Shown here: positions 1-11,464 of the stretch, in pieces
Numbering within the stretch: the first letter of the stretch is position 1
How the letters are laid out: the number at the start of each line of letters is the position of its first letter
Assembly: GCF_022605725.1 (NCBI RefSeq)
Contig: NC_065553.1
Span: 6,076,001 to 6,140,000, forward strand
Direction: 5' to 3'
From: Anthonomus grandis grandis
Taxonomy: Eukaryota; Arthropoda; Insecta; Coleoptera; Curculionidae
Length of the DNA: 64,000 nt
Translations under genes and position numbers: made by a program
Notes under the pieces: model-generated
What the model was told of the DNA's origin: nothing
The model's database searches: none
The model's input: only the letters and a program-made list of their open reading frames with translations

Positions 1-14
1 TATTGCCTGAAAAG

Positions 15-1114
15 ATGAATAAGTTAAGTGAAACTGAGAGAATAGAAATACTAATTATTATAGGATGTGGAGATCGCATTAGGACCCAACACTAGGTTTG
101 TATTAAAATGTTTAATACCAAGTATCCTGATAAGACAATATCTCAGTCTACCTTTAGCAAACTAGAAAGAAAATTTAGGGAATTAGGTCACGTCAGAGAT
201 CGACCCAGATCGGGTCGTCCCTCAATTTCCGAGGAAAAGAAGTTAAATGTTGTTTTGTCCATTAAAGAAAATCCTCATACACCGACTAGACAGGCAGCAC
301 TAGATAACGATGTTGGAAAAACATCTTTAAGAAGGATTTTGAAAAAGGCAAAATATCATCCCTATAAATTAAAATTAATCCACGAGCTTAACGAAGATGA
401 TACAGATCGTCGATTAGAGTTTTCCGAAATTATAATGAATGTCTGCCATAAAGACCGTCTTTTTACTCGTAGAATAATTTTTTCTGACGAGTCGACCTTC
501 TGCCTCAAGGGTACAGTGAACAGACAGAACTGCCGTTACTGGTCTTCCTCCAATTCAAATTGGGTGATTGAAGCTCACACCCAATATCCTCAATCTGTGA
601 ATGTTTGGGCCGGCATTATCAATGACAGAGTCATAGGTCCATTTTTCTTCGAAGGTACCTTAACAGGTCAACGTTATTTGGAATTCTTAAGGAACGAACT
701 GATTCCCGCTTTATGTTTGATGTTTCCAAATGGAAATAATCCCAATATTCCAGAAGCTTCAATTTGGTTCCAGCAAGATGGCACGCCGCCACACTTCAGC
801 AGAGCCGTGCGCCAATATTTAAGTGAGGTATTTCCGGGTCGATGGATTGGGCGAAGGGGTCAATTGGAGTGGCCTGCTAGGTCCCCGACTTGACTCCTTT
901 GGACTTCTTTTTGTGGGGTTATTTAAAGCATAGAGTGTATGTAAATAAACCCAACAATTTAGAAGAATTAAGAAATAATATAAGAAATGAGATTTAACGA
1001 ATACCTCAAGAAATGATACGCAACGTTCTGAGAGAATTCGAATCAAGACTCGCTTACTATCAAGAAGTTAATGAGGCTCAATTTGAACATTTAATTCGGT
1101 CTAGATTAGAATAG
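15..1114 (+). pseudogene. rosa-like (DD41D) mariner-type transposase, broken
   Basis: This is a decayed cut-and-paste DNA transposase of the Tc1/mariner superfamily. The N-terminal helix-turn-helix region includes the words KFRELGHVRD and SGRPSIS, a DUF4817-type start common in insect genomes. The catalytic core shows IFSDEST (first Asp), WFQQDG (second Asp) and, after a frameshift, SPDLTPLDFFLWG (third Asp). I count 41 residues between the second and third Asp, which fits the DD41D (rosa) group. It is broken by an in-frame TAG at 93-95, loss of one base near 888-890 and a TAA at 995-997. A start at ATG 15 extends the frame upstream of the TAG. The terminal codon is TAG 1112-1114. The element continues to a terminal CACTCTGTA next to TA at 1499-1500. 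Confidence 0.85.
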
Positions 1115-1500
1115 TTTCTTTTTGTTCAACGTTTATACAAAACTTTTGATTAAATACATTAATATTTTGAATGTTTTTTTAGAAATTCAACCGTAAATTT
1201 CTCAGTACCTGTTGACACTTACTAGCTAGTGTCAACAGATGGTTTTAAAAAAGCTTCGATTAAAAGCGCAAACCGCATTTGTCTATGTCTAACCGTTTGG
1301 ATTTATAACATGTCAAAAGTGCAAATATGCCGATCTTCAACTGTCAATAACTCAAAAACAAATGAAGATAGGAATAGGACATTGTACATGAAATATTTCT
1401 AGAATTTTCTGTTCTTTAAGAATACAGAATAAAAAATAGGTATTTCCATTTCAAAAATTGAAGTTGATGGTCGTAACTTATTTTTGGACCACTCTGTATA
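1115..1500 (+). mobile_element. 3' non-coding part and terminal end of the rosa-like element
   Basis: This is the tail of the transposon whose transposase ends at 1114. It finishes in GGACCACTCTGTA followed by TA. A similar GCCGCCCTGTA end closes the related element at 56.6 kb, so this is probably the 3' terminal inverted repeat with a TA target duplication. The 5' end lies outside the window. Confidence 0.6.
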
Positions 1501-3480
1501 CATAAAATTATAGTAAGAAAACATGTTAAAAATAAAAATCGACGTGTCCGAGCGTTTTTTTTTTGAACATACCCCTGAATTTTAAATGAATTTATTCCGG
1601 ACTTTTGGCTCTCACTGTATTTACTAGTTCTACTTTAATTTTTGATGCACTGTGTTGCCATAATTTTTGCTGGGAACTGAGTATATACTTATATGCGAGG
1701 TATATTTTAAATTGTACCGTATTTACTTAAGCATAAACCGCCGGTTTTCATCACTTTAGCTTTTATAAATTGATTTAATTCTAGTGAACTGCTTATGGTT
1801 ATTGTTACTTTCTTTATTTAACCTTTGACACATTGAAGCTTGAACTCTGATACTTAGAGGTTAGGTTATTTAACAACTGTGACATTTCCTCCTTGTCTAT
1901 CTGAGGCTGAGTTTACAGATTCCCTTTTTATATTTCATTTTGCTGACCTAAATTAGTTGTGGTTTACTTATTTGAAAATATTTCCTGCTCTAGGTTCGGG
2001 GCCATATTAAGGCAAGATTTAGTATATCATTGCACGAGGGTGATAAAGCAGGTGGCGCTTATAGATACATTATATATATAATATATAAACATAGTCGGTT
2101 AAAGTTACCCACACCACTCTCGTGGGCTAGCTGAAGGCAATTTAAACCCCTACCTGCCATTAGCCACCCTTAACTTCATAGCTTAATATACAACTATTGT
2201 TTTTTTTCACTGCAAAATACTTTCGAAGTATCGATTGACTTACAGTTAAAATAGCATGTGCATTAAGAAAGCTAAAGAAATTCTATCTACTAAACTGTCA
2301 AAAAATCTTTACTTTTCTTTGAATACGGTATAATAGGATAAGAGGGCACCTATACTGAGCTAAATTCACTGGAAATTTTTTTTTTTAATTTAGCAGTCAA
2401 AGTCAATTAATAATAGTGCAATCTTTAGATTTAGATCTTCACCATCTGTCGGACAAAAGACTGTGCATAATTTTCTGAAGCGTCTCTTTTATAATAACTC
2501 AATTACTCGAAATCCAAATCTAAGAATATGCATCTTAATTTTTATTTATTATTGATTTATCAACTATAGCTACCATTGTAAAATACCCTTAACATTTATA
2601 ACTTAATATTAAAATAATTTTGCATTGCTACTGAGGTCTACCTTTCCCATAAGCGAAGCCAATATGTTGTCATTAGTTCGCTCCTTGTTAAGCTCACTTA
2701 TTTAACAGTGAACGCACGTTCTAAGCACTAAAGTTATTTAAATGCTATTAATTCCAAAATACTACAGGCAAAAATATAAATCACCACCGTTTATTACCAA
2801 TTTAGATTACTTTGTCTTAAACTAAAACATAAACTATGGTGATGTACTATCGTATTTTGAGGGTAAAAGGGGAAGAAACCTTCGGATCTGAAAGGGTCAC
2901 AATTTTGCACCCTTCGAGTTGTAATTTTAGCAGAGCCCGCCCTTTACCCCTTTTTCGAATGGACCCTCGTTGAATAATTGCTGGCTGGCTGGTTCGGACC
3001 TCTGGAGACCAAAGCCAGGTTAGTCTGGGTTTATTGCAGCCATAGTGTCTTTAGTTTAGAATTTAAATTACCATTAGAACTTAATTGATAAGCATATGCA
3101 TAGTTACATAACTTTGAATTAAAATTTAACAATCCAAAACCTAAATATTTTTAATTCATCGTCGCTGTTTTTTTTAATTATTTTCCTTAATTAAAGTAAT
3201 CTGTATTATTATTTTTTATTTTATAGTAAATCATACATTTGGTGAAGTATTTTTTTAAATATTTTCAACTATATATCACTTAAGAGTATTATTCATTATC
3301 TACGTAATGTTTTATGGCAACACTTGGTTCATTATTGATGTGCAAATGAAAGCGATTGAGAAGATTTAGTCTTAAAGTGTATTTAGTCATTATCATAGTA
3401 ACAGACTTCGGATTTAGCTGTAAACAATGCCTTAAGGATTGGTCATACAGCAGGTCTTTATTTCAACAATCGGGATTATA
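1501..3480. other. Intergenic; two non-coding islands richer in G+C
   Basis: I see no gene here. At 1537-1560 there is a short piece resembling rosa-element 3' sequence (AAAATCGACGTGTCCGAGCG), with similar words at about 56275 and 56545. Two stretches, about 2000-2170 and 2850-3060, are clearly less A+T-rich than the surroundings. They have stops in all frames and are candidate regulatory DNA. The rest is plain A+T-rich sequence. Confidence 0.35.
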
Positions 3481-3499
3481 GGGATCAGAGAAAAATATT

Positions 3500-3536
3500 A
3501 ACTATACTCTATTTCAGAAGTGTATAGAGCAATAAA
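3500..3536 (+). repeat. Left terminal inverted repeat of the DD82E element
   Basis: This is 37 bp, identical to the reverse complement of 5573-5609 except for one A/G difference. Confidence 0.8.
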
Positions 3537-3834
3537 CTGGGGAATTCCGTTCTGTTTGGCTACATTTCGTGGTAGTTCATAGGCGCAGGTACTTATAATA
3601 TTTATGAATTTAATTTTCACGGATTAAATGCCTTTATTTTGAAAGAGATTAAATACTAAATGAATACTTTTAATCCTTTTGTATAGGTACCTATCTTTTA
3701 ACGCTTTGTAACATGCAAAAATGGGGTCAGGTAATATATACAGACTATAAATACTTTTAAATCATATTTTAAACGTTAGTAGTCACTGCTACGCTGTAGT
3801 GTAATCACAATATTATTATCCCAATATTTAAAAA

Positions 3835-5186
3835 ATGGAGGTATTCAGTCCAACGAAAAGATGTACTAAAAATTCTCCACTATCGCTGAGTAAAAAAGTT
3901 ATTATTTTAAATGTACATGATTGCATAAAACACGATTACCCTAGTTTTACTGTGCAAGAAATTGTTGAAAAATGTTCTCGAATGAGTGGAATTGGAAAGT
4001 CCACCATTTTCAAATTGTTGCGGGAAAGAAAAGTAGCAGGTCAAGTGGAATCTCCCAAGCAAAAGCCAAGATGACCTACAAAAGTCCTTGATGAAAATGC
4101 TAAATGTATAATTCGATGAAAAGTTCTACTTTTTATTTCAAAAAGGAAATACCCACCCTAGACAAAATTTTAATGGAGCTTGGCCGAGATGACAGTATTC
4201 CGTTGATAAGTAGAAAACTTTTATGGAAAACTTTAAAAAATATGGATTTTGCCTGGGAAAAGCATAACCGCAAAGCACTTTTACTGGAGAGCGACGAAAT
4301 TGTTTGTTGGAGACGACAATACTTGAGAAGTATCAAGCAGTACCGCAGGGAGCAAAAGAAAGTTTTTTATCTTGATGAGACGTGGATTAACGAAGGTTAT
4401 ATAGTCCAAAAAATATGGCAAGACAAAAATATAACCAGTGCTCGCCAAGCTTTCATAGAAGGCCTGTCTACGGGTATTAAAGTACCTTCGGGAAAAGGAA
4501 AAAGACTTATAATCACACATATTGGAAGCGAAGAGGGATTTTTAAAAGAAGGTCTGCTAACCTTTGAGTCGACTCGCACAGGAGATTACCATGAAGACAT
4601 GAACTCAGACGTTTTCGAGGACTATTTTGGTGAAATGATAAAATTTCTTCCGGCTAATTCGGTGGTGGTTATGGATTACGCAAGCTATCATTCACGGCGA
4701 ATAGAGAAGACGCCAACTTCAAGTTGGAGAAAGCAAGAAATTATCGATTGGCTGACTGCAAAAGGTATTGCGTTTGAAGCAAATTTGATAAAAAAAGAAC
4801 TGCTGGCAATAGCAAACTTACACAAAACTCGTTTCATGAAATACGCCGTGGAAGATATAGCCGAAAAATATAATATAACTGTACTGCGCTTACCGCCATA
4901 TCATTGCGAACTAAATCCTATAGAACTGATATGGGCGCAGGTAAAAGGATTTGTAGCAAGACAAAACACGACTTTTAAAATGAAAGATGTTAAGCTACTG
5001 TTTGATCAAGCCATTACGGAAGCGACACCAGAGAATTGGCGAAAAGCAGTCCAGCACGTAATTAAGCAAGAGGACAAAATGTGGGATCTTGACAACCTCA
5101 TCGATCAGACAGTCGATCCTTTAATTATAATGTCAAGAGGTGATGACAGTCCGTCAGATGACGAAGAAGACTACAATCTATTATAA
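3835..5186 (+). pseudogene. DD82E transposase, split by a stop and a frameshift
   Basis: This is the transposase of the element bounded by the 37-bp repeats. The first 79 codons carry a helix-turn-helix DNA-binding segment (IGKSTIFKLLRERK). TGA at 4072-4074 and TGA at 4117-4119 interrupt it, and the frame shifts near 4115-4125. The remaining 360 codons (frame of ATG 4104) are open to the TAA at 5184-5186. They contain the DDE core: FYLDETWI (first Asp), VVVMDYASYHS (second Asp) and CELNPIELIWAQVK (Glu). I count 82 residues between the second Asp and the Glu, much longer than the 34 of Tc1. This matches the DD82E group within IS630-Tc1-mariner. The residue after the second Asp is Tyr, where I would expect Asn. 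The C-terminus is acidic. The long intact core suggests a fairly young copy. Confidence 0.8.
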
Positions 5187-5572
5187 TTTAAAATTGTTAT
5201 ACACTGTTCAAAAAGTGCCAGATCCAAAAGTGACATTTTCAACTGTTTTACTCTACATATTATGTTCAATAAATTTGTGGAAAAAATATATTATTCCATT
5301 TAAACAAAAGTAACTTTCTAAAATAAAATAGCATTTAAGTACATTAATTATAAGGTAAAAAACAAGTCCCAGTTGCACGCCTTTGGCGAACCGTTTTCAA
5401 TGTTTATCAGTGGGTAACAATGGGCAAAACTCATAAATTGACCCAAAACCGGGTGGCACTACCTGCAATCAACGAAAAGAAAGAATTTTACATTGAAACT
5501 AATACCGAACTAAGGTAGTGGCATAAAATATTGGTGGATCACCAGGTACCACTTTTGCATACCTAATGAGGT

Positions 5573-5609
5573 TTTATTGCTCTACACACTTCTGAAATAG
5601 AGTATAGTT
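5573..5609 (-). repeat. Right terminal inverted repeat of the DD82E element
   Basis: This is the partner of 3500-3536. It also matches the end of the solo fragment near 39535, with several changes. Confidence 0.8.
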
Positions 5610-5649
5610 GTCGTCTAAATTTTTCAAACATGTAATCAGCTGACATGTT

Positions 5650-5965
5650 TAAATTGACACAACATACACTACAAAGTCTTCTTGTCGTACACTACAGAGT
5701 ACCATTCTCTGAGTATTTACCGTATAAACAAACCCTCTATTTCCTATCAATGACAAAGCTTTTTATAAGCTCCACTGCTTTATTAGAAAATCCTGCAAAA
5801 CCAAGACTTGGCAATAAAATCTCATAATTAAGTGTGTCAAAAGCTTTGCTGTAATTACGAACGAAAACCAGATGGTTTTATAGGAATTATACAATTATTT
5901 GTCAAAAATAAATTGAACTGCAACTCTCGACACTTTTGAAGAATTTTAGACACAAATGGTAAGAT
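5650..5965 (-). pseudogene. LINE reverse transcriptase fragment
   Basis: Read on the minus strand with frame changes, this piece gives SGFR, then a KAFDTLNYEILLPSLGF-like stretch and IKSFVIDRKQ. These are the palm and finger motifs of a non-LTR retrotransposon polymerase, of the form SGFR...(S)KAFDT.NH.IL...Y.RKQ. Only about 100 residues survive and both ends are missing. It lies 40 bp from the right end of the DD82E element. Confidence 0.6.
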
Positions 5966-6140
5966 TGATATTGAGCAAAGCTTGTATAATATTTCAGATT
6001 TTTTTACTTAAGCTAACAAAAAAATATTAACTTGTTTCCAGAGGTTGAGAAATTTCTGAGCTATTCTATAAGTAATAATGATATGATCCTATAGTTGGAA
6101 CCTTAAGTGTGACACTCAAATTACGAAACAGTTTTATGAA

Positions 6141-7022
6141 TTACCAATACTCTTTATTTTACTCTCGACACGTGTTTTGCTTATGATTTAAGAATCTTCG
6201 GGAGAAGCTTAAAACTAAACTAATACTACATACAAGTGGCCTTATATACTAATAGAGTGGAAAAATGCAAAGAAGCATCTCAAACACTAACTAAACTATA
6301 TAATTGACTATAAGGGATTGGAGCTTTATCCGTGTTAAGAATGTTTTTTTTTTGTTTTTCGAATATTGCTTTCGAGTGCATCTAATTTTTAATTCCTATT
6401 AACTGGTTTAAGTAATTTTAAGTTGTTTATCCCTACAAAGTGACCAGTATTTAAAACATGTTCAGCCAAACTTGACTTTTCAATCCTTTTATATTTCACA
6501 TGAGGTGAAAGAACATGTCTTTAAATCTGACATTAATTGATCTTCTGGTTAGTCCTATGTACTTTTTATCACAATCGTTGTAATTAATCTCATAGATCCT
6601 GAACTTTTCATTGGTCTTTATTTCATCGTTTGAGTTTCCTAAAAGATTTCGTAACGAAATGTGATCTACCATTCTTAGATCTAAGTCTTTGAAAACCCTA
6701 TCAAAGCTTCTCGTCCAGATATGATCACATGGAATTGCAACTAAAATTTGCATATAAACTTTAAATCTATGTCTTCTAATCAGCTTAACCATTAAACTTA
6801 ACTTTGGCAAATGTCTTAATTGTTGTTTTTTTCTTTAGTAAATCTGTTATTACTTAGAGGAATTGGGACCAAACGATGTACCAAAAAATAAATGCTAGCC
6901 ATTTTATGTTGGAAACAATAGTTAGAGTCACTAGTTATGTATCTAATAGTACTTGTTTCTGTTCGAAGATGAAAACATCGTTAGCGAAACACGTTTCGAT
7001 AGTAAAATAAAGAGTTTGGTAA
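6141..7022 (-). mobile_element. Penelope-like element remnant with inverted flanking repeats
   Basis: A roughly 60-bp sequence at 6961-7022 recurs in reverse complement at 6141-6203. Both carry a GAAGAT...AAACACGT...GAGTAAAATAAAGAGT pattern. They flank a GIY-YIG endonuclease fragment on the minus strand. Penelope-like elements typically carry a C-terminal GIY-YIG domain and terminal repeats that may be inverted. The reverse transcriptase part is missing or unrecognisable. Confidence 0.6.
6496..6810 (-). pseudogene. Penelope-type GIY-YIG endonuclease fragment
   Basis: The 104 codons contain SLRNLLGN, then an IYEINYNDCDKKYIGLTRRS stretch and VRFKDMFFHL. The spacing IYEI(N)C..CDKKYIGQT-like is the GIY-YIG nuclease core used by Penelope-like retroelements to nick target DNA. 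The canonical Cys before NDC is Tyr here and Gln is Leu, which suggests decay. There is no initiator context of its own. It is the C-terminal part of a larger lost protein. Confidence 0.65.
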
Positions 7023-7102
7023 GATTTATTCTTTTTTATTTCTGAAAGGCGTGTTTCTATTTCAATAACTGTTATTTAACAGATATGTTTAGATTTTACA
7101 TT

Positions 7103-7312
7103 TTAAATTTTCGGTGTCTGGCTTGGTTCAAGAGATTCCTCGTCTTTTTCAAAAATATCCTCTCTATTAGTTTTTGTTGTCCCACTTTTATCAAGTATTT
7201 TGCAAATGTTTCTTTTGCCTTTGTCAAGTTTTCTTCGTAGCTCCTTCAAACTTGTTTGTTTTCTATAACTTGGAATATATGCCCTATAGAATATATGAAT
7301 ATAGCTATGCAT
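7103..7312 (-). other. Short Lys-rich open frame, unclassified
   Basis: The 69 codons are rich in Lys, Arg and Glu and end ...EDIFEKDEESLEPSQTPKI. It sits just outside the Penelope-like remnant and could be part of a retroelement. No domain is recognised, so I would not call it a gene. Confidence 0.15.
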
Positions 7313-7454
7313 CCTCTAAAGATTTTACATAGGTGTAAAATAGGATTGCTTTATGTTTTCTGAATATTATTAGGTAGATTCAATAACATTCTGTAACACT
7401 TCTGATAGCATTTGGAATTTATGAGATATAGCTGTGCCATACGTAACCTGCCTC

Positions 7455-7860
7455 CTTCTTATTAAACTCTTAAGCCACTTAAAATGTTTAAAATTTGTAC
7501 TAATATTCTTTGAAAAATGTAACTGGACATCTATTTCAGCATTCCGCAAAATGTACAGAGAATTGAAAAAAAACAATTTTTTTGCTGGAATTTTTATTTT
7601 TTTTAAGTTGTACAAAATGCCTATAGATGAAAAACATTTAACTTGACACATATTTCTGCGTTTTTCAAAATGTATACAGCATTTTTAATTAATTTTTTTG
7701 AAAGTATATTTTTTCAATTGTACAAAATTCCCATAAATCAAAATTTTGACATAAACTTTAGAAAATTTGTACAAATATTTCCTAAACAATTTAAATAAAT
7801 ATCTATTTAAGCATTTCTTAAAATGTATGCAGAATTTTGTACAAAATGTCCATAATTCTC
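7455..7860. repeat. Decayed tandem repeat, same family as the 34.6-35.7 kb array
   Basis: About three diverged units share the order AAAATTTGTAC(A), ATATT(C/T)C, a GACA-CTATTT(C/A)(A)GC-TTT stretch, then AAAATGTA(C/T) and GAATTT. That is the same order of words as the units at 34.6-35.7 kb. Stops in all frames make coding unlikely despite short open frames on both strands. Confidence 0.5.
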
Positions 7861-7959
7861 ATTCAATCAAAATACTTAGAAAAATTTCAAGCGATGATCC
7901 TACAGGTTATGCGCTTTTAAAAAACTGGAATCACTTTAATATTAATAAATAGTGTTTTT

Positions 7960-9410
7960 TAGTGTTAAGGTGTAACTACTGTCCATTTAAACAAGAAACT
8001 ATTTTCTCACGTTTCATTCAACCGTATCCAACAGAAACTTTTTCAATTAACAATAATTCACCGAGTCAGGATGGCTTTCAGTTCCATCCGGTAACACAAC
8101 ACCCAAAGCGGCATCCAATCCAGGGACGCGATAGTAAAACTTAATAATTGTGCCTTAAATTTCAAAAGGACCTAAATGGACCCGAACTAGGGAGACCCTT
8201 ATAGATATTTCAACAAAGTTTTCCGACAAGAGGCGGCGAATTTGGTGCGGTGACACGAGTAATGCAAAAATGTTTTTTTAGGAAGGTTGTTATTCGAATT
8301 CAGATGGCGCCTTTATTTAATTGAGTTTTACAGGTATGGAAAACCGTTTATCAGCAAAAGAAAATGCATGTGTTTAATTGAAGTCTTTCGTAAATCCGCC
8401 TAACTTTCTGGAACTCAATAAATCGTAGAGCGGTAACTCGCACAGCAGCTGATATATTGAAATTTTAAAATGATATGCAATCCTATTACGAGAACAGATT
8501 AAAATTAAACATAAAAAATTAGATTTATTTTAAAGCACACTTAGGTATTGATTTGAATTGCAATTATAAATAGTTTTTTATTGTAAGAAGATCATATTTA
8601 ATTTTAAATTTAGAAGAAGTACATTAAGAAGATTTATTTTTAGTTTCAGTATGTGTAATAAATAGATCTCATTACCATATTTCCAATTCAAAACAAACCA
8701 CCCTCAATAACTTTCTTAAAAAAACACATAAATTTAGATATACGGAGAATATTACTAAAACTTTGATTATTTAAAGTTCTGTCATTCACCCTATTTCTTA
8801 TAATAATTAAGATACAAAATAAAAATAATTTGCATTTTTGCCAGGATAGAGCTTCCACGGACTACGCTTTGGAAGTTCGTGAATGAGCTGCACGGTCTGA
8901 AAACCTCGATTTCACCTTTTACTTTGAAGTAAAATAAAATAATTTTTTTAAACTGCTATAATAATTGCATATAAGTCTATTAGTCCCATGCGTTTTTCTC
9001 TTTACTTCAGAGCAAAGACGTCAGAGAGTTACTGACCTTCAACTATTGCAAGGAGAAACATAATTCTCTTTTACTCCCAATTCCAATCAGGGTGAACCAG
9101 CCAATTATATGAACTATTATTATGTGAACTATAATAGGGAATCCATAGACACCAAACAAATTTTAGCTTTTTACTATCATTGTACAGGGCAACGGTTAGC
9201 GACAACTGAAATAACCATTCACGATAAATTCGGAAATAAGCAGTCATGTCATAACGCAAGAATAACGGTTTTATGTCAAACTTTATTTCAAAACGAAGTA
9301 AAATAAATTTATCAGTAATCGGTATTGATTAAATTCAGTCACGTACGTCAAGTTCAACAAAAATCTTATTTGTTTAATTATTTCTGAGATTAGTGATAAT
9401 CTTCCAAGTC
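7960..9410. other. Intergenic; candidate regulatory islands
   Basis: No gene is recognised. About 8060-8470 is visibly less A+T-rich and includes GAGGCGGCGAATTTGGTGCG and CAGATGGCGCC. About 8842-8920 is a smaller patch. The short open frames at 9071-9306 on both strands have no recognisable content. Confidence 0.3.
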
Positions 9411-9417
9411 TACAATT

Positions 9418-9730
9418 TATTGAATTTACACTACTACGCCTAAAAAGACGCGAAATTCGGCTAGTGACAGGTCTTTTAACCGGTCACTGGCACTTAAGAA
9501 GCCATCTCCATACTATCGGTATTGCGGACAACCCGGAATACCGATGGTGCTGTGAGGAGGATGAAACCGTTGACCATGTAGTCTGAGAGTGCCCAGCACT
9601 CACGTGCGCCAGGTTCAAATACTTGGGTAACACTTCCAGTGTATCGAGCGACTTTAAGTCCTTCAGACCAGAGAACCTTATTGGTTTCTCTAAGGCCGTT
9701 GGGCTCTGCTAACCCCCGGTGGGGCATGAC
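9418..9730 (+). pseudogene. LINE C-terminal RNase H-region fragment
   Basis: Read on the plus strand this gives a piece with LLTGHWHLRSHLHTIG, then CCEEDETVDHV, a TGA, and ECPAL. The order TGH..L..HLH.IG....C..C..EETV.HVL.ECPAL is the conserved tail of LINE polyproteins that carry an RNase H region (I/R1/LOA-like). One in-frame stop falls at the VV/ECPAL junction. Nothing of the polymerase is present upstream, so this is a typical 5'-truncated insertion. Confidence 0.7.
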
Positions 9731-10029
9731 GGGTCCATCAGGAGACCTATATGCACAACTGCCTTGGCAGCCCACTGTTTTGACAGTTCAATTCAAGCCT
9801 AGCCAAATTGAAATTTTGATAAAGGCAGATACATTTTGATCGTTAATTCAAAACTAAAGTATTGATTTCGGAAAAAATAAGCCAGTTCTTGCAATTTTTT
9901 CAGACACTTAGATATTCAGTTACAAATTGCAAAGTTTTGGAAACAAGAAGAAGTCTCAACTAAATCAATCTTTTTTTGCAGAGAGTAAAACATAAAATCA
10001 CTTTGTTGAAACTCATAAAAGAAAATCTG

Positions 10030-11460
10030 ATGGTAGATTTGTGGTATCTAGACCTTTAAAAGAGGCCATGTCAAAATTGAAAGATTTCAAACAATTGGCA
10101 ATACGGCTGTTCTTTAATCTTCAAAGAAAACTTTCATTAAGCCTCAAACTTAAACAAATGTATTCAGGTTTGATAAATGAATCTAAAGAACTATCATTTG
10201 TATCTATCTTTTTACCATTATCATACGATCAAGTTTAATACTTTGCACCTCATGATGGAGTTTTCCGTGAGAACAGCGTCGCAACTAAACTTAGAGTGGT
10301 TTTTACTTACTCAGCTAAATCCAGTTCAGGATACTCTTATAACCATATTTAAATGGTTGGTCCTGCAGTTCAAGACGACCTACAATCCATACTGCTTCGT
10401 TTCAGGCAAAAATACTTATGTAGTCTCAGCAGATATAAGAAAGTTAGCTTAAGGTAACTGAAAAATACAAACTGTTACATTTTATTGCCAATAAACCAGA
10501 AGAGCAATTACAAATCTATTCTCTAAACAGGGCAGTATTTAGTACAGCTAGTGCCCCTTTTCTTACTACACATTGTATACTAAATTTAACGCTTGAGCAT
10601 GAAGAGATTTATCTAAAAGCAGCACAAATTATAAAACAGTATATATACGTAGATGATCTTCTTTCTAGAGGTAACTCAATTTAGGCACTAACAGAAACTT
10701 GTACACAAATTTTAGTTATTCTTAAGTTAGGTTGTTTTGATCTTAAAAAATGAAAATCGAATAGTTCAGTTTTTTTTTTCAATTTAATGCTTATTAATAA
10801 ATCATCAGATTTGTGTTTCTTTTGTTCAGAAGATTCACTCAAAACATTAAGTATGAGCTGGTTTTCAAGATAAGATTGTTTTTTATCTTGAATAAATCCA
10901 TTTATTTTGGGCAAAGGTATCACAAAAAGGATAATCGTATCACATACAGAAAACTCTTGAGTGCTATTACAATAACCGCAAAAATATTAATACAGTCACT
11001 ATGTGCATTTTAAAGATCTAGAAATTAGGATGTACTTTAAGCTATTAGTCGAGAATGGATTAATTTTAGAGGTAATGTTCTCTATTTGAATCAAGTAAAG
11101 ATTCCAAGATATATTTCAAAGAAAAATGCAGTTTCAATCCAAATCGATCACTTCTCTGATAGTTCTCTGATAGTTAGTCAAACTTTCATTGGAAATAGAG
11201 TATCTGACATTAAAAAGTTAACTTTTATTACTAGATGGAGATATGGACCAACAAACTCTTTAAAAACTGTATCAAAGTCTTTAGTCCAGATACGTTTATA
11301 TCATATTGTAACAAAAGTTTGCTTATTTATCATTTTTTTGAAATATGGCAGAGTTTTGAAGACAAACTTCACAACTTTTTATCAGCTTATCAATATTCCT
11401 ATCGTCGTAACCATTGCAATTGTTTTAATTGTTTCTTTTTTTTTGACAAAAGATAATGAT
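10030..11460 (+). pseudogene. BEL/Pao LTR-retrotransposon pol remnant
   Basis: In broken plus-strand frames the order is LGNSK-like AMSKLKDFKQLAIRLFFNL, then LPHDGV-like HLMMEFSVRTA/ATKLRVVFTYSAKSSSGYS, then a YIYVDDLLSRG active-site motif near 10640-10670. Further on, near 11180-11260, comes FIGNRVSDIKKLT..TRWRYGPTN. The phrase LRVVF.ASAKSSSG and the YVDDLL..G motif are characteristic of BEL/Pao reverse transcriptase. The WR(H/Y).PT.NPAD region precedes the integrase. There are many stops and frameshifts, no LTRs are seen, and it cannot be functional. This is annotation of an old broken copy only. Confidence 0.75.
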
Positions 11461-11464
11461 TAGA

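Larger units (their letters stand above)
3500..5609 (+). mobile_element. DD82E-type Tc1/mariner-superfamily transposon
   Basis: Two 37-bp inverted repeats, 3500-3536 and 5573-5609, differ at a single position and bracket a transposase reading frame. The outer part reads AACTATACTCTATTTCAG on both ends. If the TA inside this repeat (3503-3504 and its mirror) is the target duplication, the true end is TACTCTATTTC and the outermost three matching bases are chance. I cannot decide between these. The element is 2.1 kb long, within the usual size of this superfamily. A solo copy of its 3' 235 bp lies at 39305-39535. Confidence 0.75.

Noticed and set aside
819..1046. Minus-strand open frame opposite the rosa-like transposase
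   Set aside because: It lies antisense to recognisable transposase motifs and has no protein-like pattern.
4133..4579. Three minus-strand open frames inside the DD82E transposase
   Set aside because: They are shadows of the plus-strand transposase, whose catalytic motifs are clear.
9494..9775. 93-codon minus-strand frame
   Set aside because: It is antisense to the LINE RNase H-region words read on the plus strand.
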